A DNA stretch of 24,742 nt, taken from positions 1-24,742 of the forward strand of contig JBHGWS010000113.1 of NCBI GenBank assembly GCA_041936745.1. Reading direction: 5' to 3'. This document shows, piece after piece, positions 21,889-24,742 of the stretch. Positions within the stretch are counted from its first letter, which is position 1, and the number at the start of each line of letters is the position of its first letter. A program made the position numbers and the translations under genes. The notes under the pieces were generated by a model. It was given only the letters and a program-made list of their open reading frames with translations, was not told the origin of the DNA and searched no databases. Source of the DNA: Darwinibacter acetoxidans_A. GTDB lineage: Bacteria > Bacillota > Limnochordia > Darwinibacteriales > Darwinibacteriaceae.

Positions 21889-22200
21889 ATGAAAAAAAGA
21901 AATTATTCTCACGAGTTCAAGGAGCAGATTTTAAAGGAATGTCGAGAGGTCGGAAATGTTGCACTTGTGGCCAGGCGCCATAATATCTCTGCGAATACAA
22001 TTCACACTTGGAGGCGAAGAGCGAAGCAAACCGGATCCACCGTGCCCTTGCCTTCTGATCAAGCCAAGAGGATTAAGGAGCTCGAAGCCAGACTTTCCAG
22101 AATCAGCACCGAGAACGATAGGCTTAAGCGCATAGTCGCCGAGAAAGAACTGCAAATTACCATAATGGAAGAGGTCAACGACTCCGAAAACCCTCGGTAA
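21889..22200 (+). CDS. IS3-family transposase OrfA
   Basis: A 103-residue protein with an N-terminal helix-turn-helix (YSHEFKEQILKECREVGNVA then HNISANTIHTWRRR, residues about 5-45). A leucine-zipper-like coil follows (RIKELEARLSRISTENDRLK, then RIVAEKELQITIMEE). It binds the IS ends and multimerises. AGGGGG precedes the ATG. The stop at 22200 lies 8 bp before the first start codon of OrfB, which is in the -1 frame. A short GAAAAC run just before the stop is a poor slippage site, so either weak frameshifting or re-initiation makes OrfB. Confidence 0.93.
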   Translation: MKKRNYSHEFKEQILKECREVGNVALVARRHNISANTIHTWRRRAKQTGSTVPLPSDQAKRIKELEARLSRISTENDRLKRIVAEKELQITIMEEVNDSENPR

Positions 22201-22208
22201 CCGACAAA

Positions 22209-23153
22209 GTGATGATAGCTACTCGGTGGATCGAACAAGGGTATAACGCCGTCCTTGTTCTCCATTCTGTCGGTTTAGCCTCTTCCACCTATTACAACCA
22301 CAGGGCGCGGAAATTGAAAGAAGCAATTACTGAACCAAAATCAAGAAAAACTCGGGCCGGGCGGCCCATACCGGGTTATGCCTACACCTACTCGGGCCAA
22401 AAGATTCCCGATGAACAGGTTAAAGAATTCATAATGGAGGAAATCTCTGGCGACGGTTACCCTTATGGCTATAAAAAGCTCACAGCCTGTCTGCAAGAAG
22501 ATCATAAGTTGAACATCAATCATAAAAAAGTATACCGATTATGTAAGGAGTTGGACGTATTGCTTCCTCAGCGGAAAATTGTTCCGAAGCATCCACGTAA
22601 GTTGGCTAAGAAAACCAAGGTAACAGGTTCTAATCAACTTTGGCAGATGGATCTCAAATATGGCTATATTGCTGGGACTGATAGATTCTTTTTCGTAATC
22701 TCAATAATCGATGTTTATGACCGCTGCATCGTGGGCTATCACATAGGACTTAGGGCCTTGGGATTGGATGCCCTCAGGACTTTAAAACAGGCAATTATGG
22801 CAAGGGGAGTACTAGATACTGATGAATTGATATTACGAACAGATAACGGGCCGCAGTTCACCTCTAATGTGTTCCGGGACGGCTGCGCTGCGTTGCCGGT
22901 TACTCATACCCGCATACCGGTTAACACGCCGAACATGAATGCCCATATTGAGTCTTTCCATTCGATACTTGAAAGCGATTGCCTAAGGCGTCATGAATTT
23001 CAGTCCTATGCTGAGGCCTACAAACATGTAAGTGAATTCATGGATTACTATAACCACAGGCGGCGTCACGGCAGTCTAAAAAACAAGGCTCCTTTTAATT
23101 TCTATCTTAGCAGTCTGAACCAAGAGAAAAAACTAGAAATAACGGTCGCCTAA
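22209..23153 (+). CDS. IS3-family transposase OrfB (DDE integrase)
   Basis: Catalytic subunit, 314 residues. An N-terminal HTH_21-like region (YPYGYKKLTACLQEDHKLNI, NHKKVYRLCKEL) precedes the rve integrase core. The DDE residues are visible in WQMDLKYGYI, LRTDNGPQFTS and AHIESFHSILESDCL, and the C-terminus has the usual YNHRRRHGSLKNKAPFNFY. No disruption is visible. It may begin at GTG 22209 or ATG 22212. The frame is open upstream into orfA, which would also permit an OrfAB fusion by -1 frameshift. Confidence 0.94.
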   Translation: MMIATRWIEQGYNAVLVLHSVGLASSTYYNHRARKLKEAITEPKSRKTRAGRPIPGYAYTYSGQKIPDEQVKEFIMEEISGDGYPYGYKKLTACLQEDHKLNINHKKVYRLCKELDVLLPQRKIVPKHPRKLAKKTKVTGSNQLWQMDLKYGYIAGTDRFFFVISIIDVYDRCIVGYHIGLRALGLDALRTLKQAIMARGVLDTDELILRTDNGPQFTSNVFRDGCAALPVTHTRIPVNTPNMNAHIESFHSILESDCLRRHEFQSYAEAYKHVSEFMDYYNHRRRHGSLKNKAPFNFYLSSLNQEKKLEITVA

Positions 23154-23220
23154 GAAAAGAAATCGAAATCATTTGATTTTCAAAGAACTAAGCAGATATT
23201 CTCCAGAATAGGGGGGTCAA

Positions 23221-23880
23221 GCCGATATCATCTTTGTAAATGAGGCACAGACCGTTCCTATTGCAGAAAAAAATAAACACAAGCTCGTGTATTTACCCAA
23301 TTACCCAGAGACATCCGTTTATCTTAACTGTAAGAAAAAGGTTTCTAATAGAGTAAGGATTGCATACATTGGAGCTGTCAGGCAGTTTAACCAGCTAAAA
23401 AATCTCTTTGAAGCGTGCAAGGATATGGATAATGTCAGTGTTTTAGTTCATGGTTCCGGGGTTGCTTATAAAGCTTTGAATAAGATTGCACCAGAATATC
23501 CGAATGTTACCGTAACAGGGAGGTATCATTTTAGCGAGAGTGCACGGTTGTACAGCGAAACTGATCTGCTTTACGCTATTTACCCAACAACATCCGAACA
23601 AAATTTTATCAGTTACCCCGTAAAGTTTTTTGAAGCTATTATAACAAAGACACCTATAGTTGTGGGTGAAAACACCGTCTTGGCTGATTTCGTGCATAAA
23701 CACGGCACAGGCTTTATCGTAAACGGTGACGATATTACTGACATTAGAAGGCTTGTTGACAATATTCGGCAAAATCAAGGATCCTTAGATAAGATTAAGC
23801 AGAACATCGGCAAAATACAATTCGACTATTCTTGGGAACAGGTGGTAACTAATCTAGACAAAATATACAAAACCAAATGA
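23221..23880 (+). pseudogene. Glycosyltransferase (GT4-like), 5'-truncated at the IS3 end
   Basis: The open frame emerges directly from the IS right end. It reads ADIIFVNEAQTVPIAEKNKH, then LVYLPNYPETSVYLNC, then VRIAYIGAVRQFNQLKNLFE, and later AIITKTPIVVGENT, IVNGDDITDIRRLVDNIRQN and YSWEQVV. This is the linker and C-terminal nucleotide-sugar-binding half of a GT-B glycosyltransferase. The N-terminal acceptor domain is absent and is not found left of the IS. A GTG at 23287 could start a 197-residue remnant, but without the N-terminal half it is unlikely to be active. The role was presumably surface polysaccharide synthesis. Base composition is richer in A/T than in the first 21 kb. Confidence 0.8.
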
Positions 23881-24030
23881 AGTGGTAATTTTGCTACAAT
23901 CAGCCGTGGAGGTCGCTGTCTAAAACAAAATTATTAGTTTGGACTACATGTTTTTGTCTCATTTAAGTCATGCCAAAAACGCGAATAACGGGGTTTCAAT
24001 TACCCTAGCGCCGAAGAAAGAGGGAGTCCC

Positions 24031-24742
24031 GTGAGGTTTACTTATAAGGATTATTTGAACTTAATCGATTGTCTTATCGACGCTGGTTATAGTTTTACAA
24101 ATTACTCCGAATTTAGTAAACTTGAAAAACCGGTAATTTTTAGGCACGACATAGACATGTCGTTGGAAAAGGCGTTGACTTTAGCGAGGCTTGAAAGCGG
24201 GAAATCAATTAGCTCCATTTATTTCGTGTTGTTAGCAACCGACTTCTATAACGTGTTCGCTAAGAAATCAAGAGATATTTTGCGGGAAATAAAGACGCTT
24301 GGGCACTCCATAGGTTTGCATTTTGATGAAAAGCAATATCAAATTTGTGGGGATGGTGATATTGAAAGACTCGTGTCCCGAGAAAAAGAAATTTTATCAA
24401 TGGCGCTAGATTTACCAATCAATGCGGTTTCAATGCACATACCATCAAGACGGCTATTAGAACAAGATCTAAAATTCCGTAATTTAGTTAATACCTATTC
24501 AAAACTGTTTCTAAAGGATTTCAAATATTTATCTGATTCTCGGATGCATTGGAGAGAAGATGTAAAAGAAATAGTGGAAAGAAAACGTTACGATCGACTT
24601 CATATCTTGACACATCCGTTTTGGTATTCCTCGGACGAGGAGAATATGGAGACCAAGTTGAAAGGGTTTTTAAATCGGGCGACAATTGAGAGATATGATA
24701 ACCTTGATGCAAATTTTCGGAACCTGGAGGAAGTGATACCAA
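24031..24742 (+). CDS. Polysaccharide-deacetylase-like (NodB-fold) protein, 3' end beyond window
   Basis: The frame is open from GTG 24031 (preceded by GAGGGAG) to the window edge, 237 codons. An early PVIFRHDIDMSLEKALTLAR carries the RHDxD metal-type motif. ISSIYFVLLATDFYN follows, then IKTLGHSIGLHFDEKQY and LHILTHPFWYSSDEENMETK near residue 190-210. The order HDxD, GxxIGLHxD, THPxWY matches NodB-like deacetylase relatives found in polysaccharide or sialic-acid-type clusters. The substrate is unknown. It follows the truncated glycosyltransferase by 150 bp, a gap in which I see only a weak TACAAT and no gene. The low GC fits an acquired surface-sugar locus. Confidence 0.75.
   Translation, partial: MRFTYKDYLNLIDCLIDAGYSFTNYSEFSKLEKPVIFRHDIDMSLEKALTLARLESGKSISSIYFVLLATDFYNVFAKKSRDILREIKTLGHSIGLHFDEKQYQICGDGDIERLVSREKEILSMALDLPINAVSMHIPSRRLLEQDLKFRNLVNTYSKLFLKDFKYLSDSRMHWREDVKEIVERKRYDRLHILTHPFWYSSDEENMETKLKGFLNRATIERYDNLDANFRNLEEVIP

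Larger units (their letters stand above)
21825..23219 (+). mobile_element. IS3-family insertion sequence
   Basis: About 1.4 kb with two consecutive reading frames, orfA and orfB. The ends form an imperfect inverted repeat. The left end runs TAGCCCCCTAATAG then TTTGGAGAGAAT (21825 onward), with TCTGCTAGT near 21870. The right end read on the minus strand runs TGACCCCCCTATTC, TGGAGAAT and TCTGCTTAGT. No target-site duplication is evident at the presumed junctions, and the two flanks come from unrelated genes. Both frames look intact, so it may still be active. Exact ends are uncertain by a few bases. Confidence 0.85.

Noticed and set aside
1..24742. tRNA or rRNA genes
   Set aside because: No cloverleaf with a TTCGANNC-type T-arm or rRNA signature was recognised on either strand; the three-way junction at 10887-10942 is too short and lacks these elements.

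Overview
The window reads as a chromosomal segment of a Bacillota (Firmicutes) bacterium of the Clostridia/Limnochordia kind. The evidence is strong AGGAGG-type ribosome binding sites, sigma-A-like promoters, frequent GTG/TTG starts, tight small operons, and family content typical of anaerobic Bacillota: a DUF134/DUF5320 pair, ThyX, MltG beside a U32 protein, RlmA and an HxlR regulator. The genus cannot be fixed from sequence alone. The predicted sugar-binding protein has a signal peptide without a lipobox cysteine, which is unusual for a monoderm cell.

Region 1 (1-5337, minus strand) is a histidine-degradation operon transcribed hutH-hutU-ftcD-hutI. It converts histidine through urocanate, imidazolone propionate and formiminoglutamate to glutamate plus formimino-tetrahydrofolate. 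hutI runs off the left edge. Region 2 (5338-9999, plus strand) holds a divergent ROK repressor followed by a CUT1-type sugar ABC importer (binding protein and two permeases, no ATPase). A hairpin separates the binding protein from the permeases and a strong terminator closes the unit. The hut/ROK intergenic region carries three tandem 12-bp repeats.

Region 3 (10010-11584) has a DUF5320-DUF134 operon behind a consensus promoter decorated with CATATG palindromes. A 0.8-kb stretch without an intact gene follows. It holds a compact three-way-junction inverted repeat, a decayed transposase that I read as ISLre2/UPF0236, and GC-rich hairpins. Region 4 (11585-17297) has thyX with a non-canonical signature, a minus-strand unit rlmA - nitroreductase - PNPOx-like flavoprotein - receiver/GGDEF diguanylate cyclase, a GNAT gene probably starting at CTG, and a two-HKD cardiolipin synthase. 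Region 5 (17360-18248) is an HxlR-type regulator divergent from dps, with a Fur/PerR-like box in front of dps.

Region 6 (18260-21575, minus) is mltG - U32 peptidase family (TrhP-like) - psuG behind a good promoter. Region 7 (21586-24742) is a breakpoint zone. It contains the C-terminal stub of a DUF1292-like gene, a decayed IS1634/IS4-like transposase, an intact IS3-family element, a glycosyltransferase that has lost its 5' end at the IS edge, and a partial polysaccharide-deacetylase-like gene. The last 1.5 kb looks more AT-rich and resembles a surface-polysaccharide island.

I found no clear undescribed multi-gene system. The most interesting signals are the DUF5320 control region, the three-way junction, the dps control region, the ThyX variant, the CTG start, and the nested decay at the right end.
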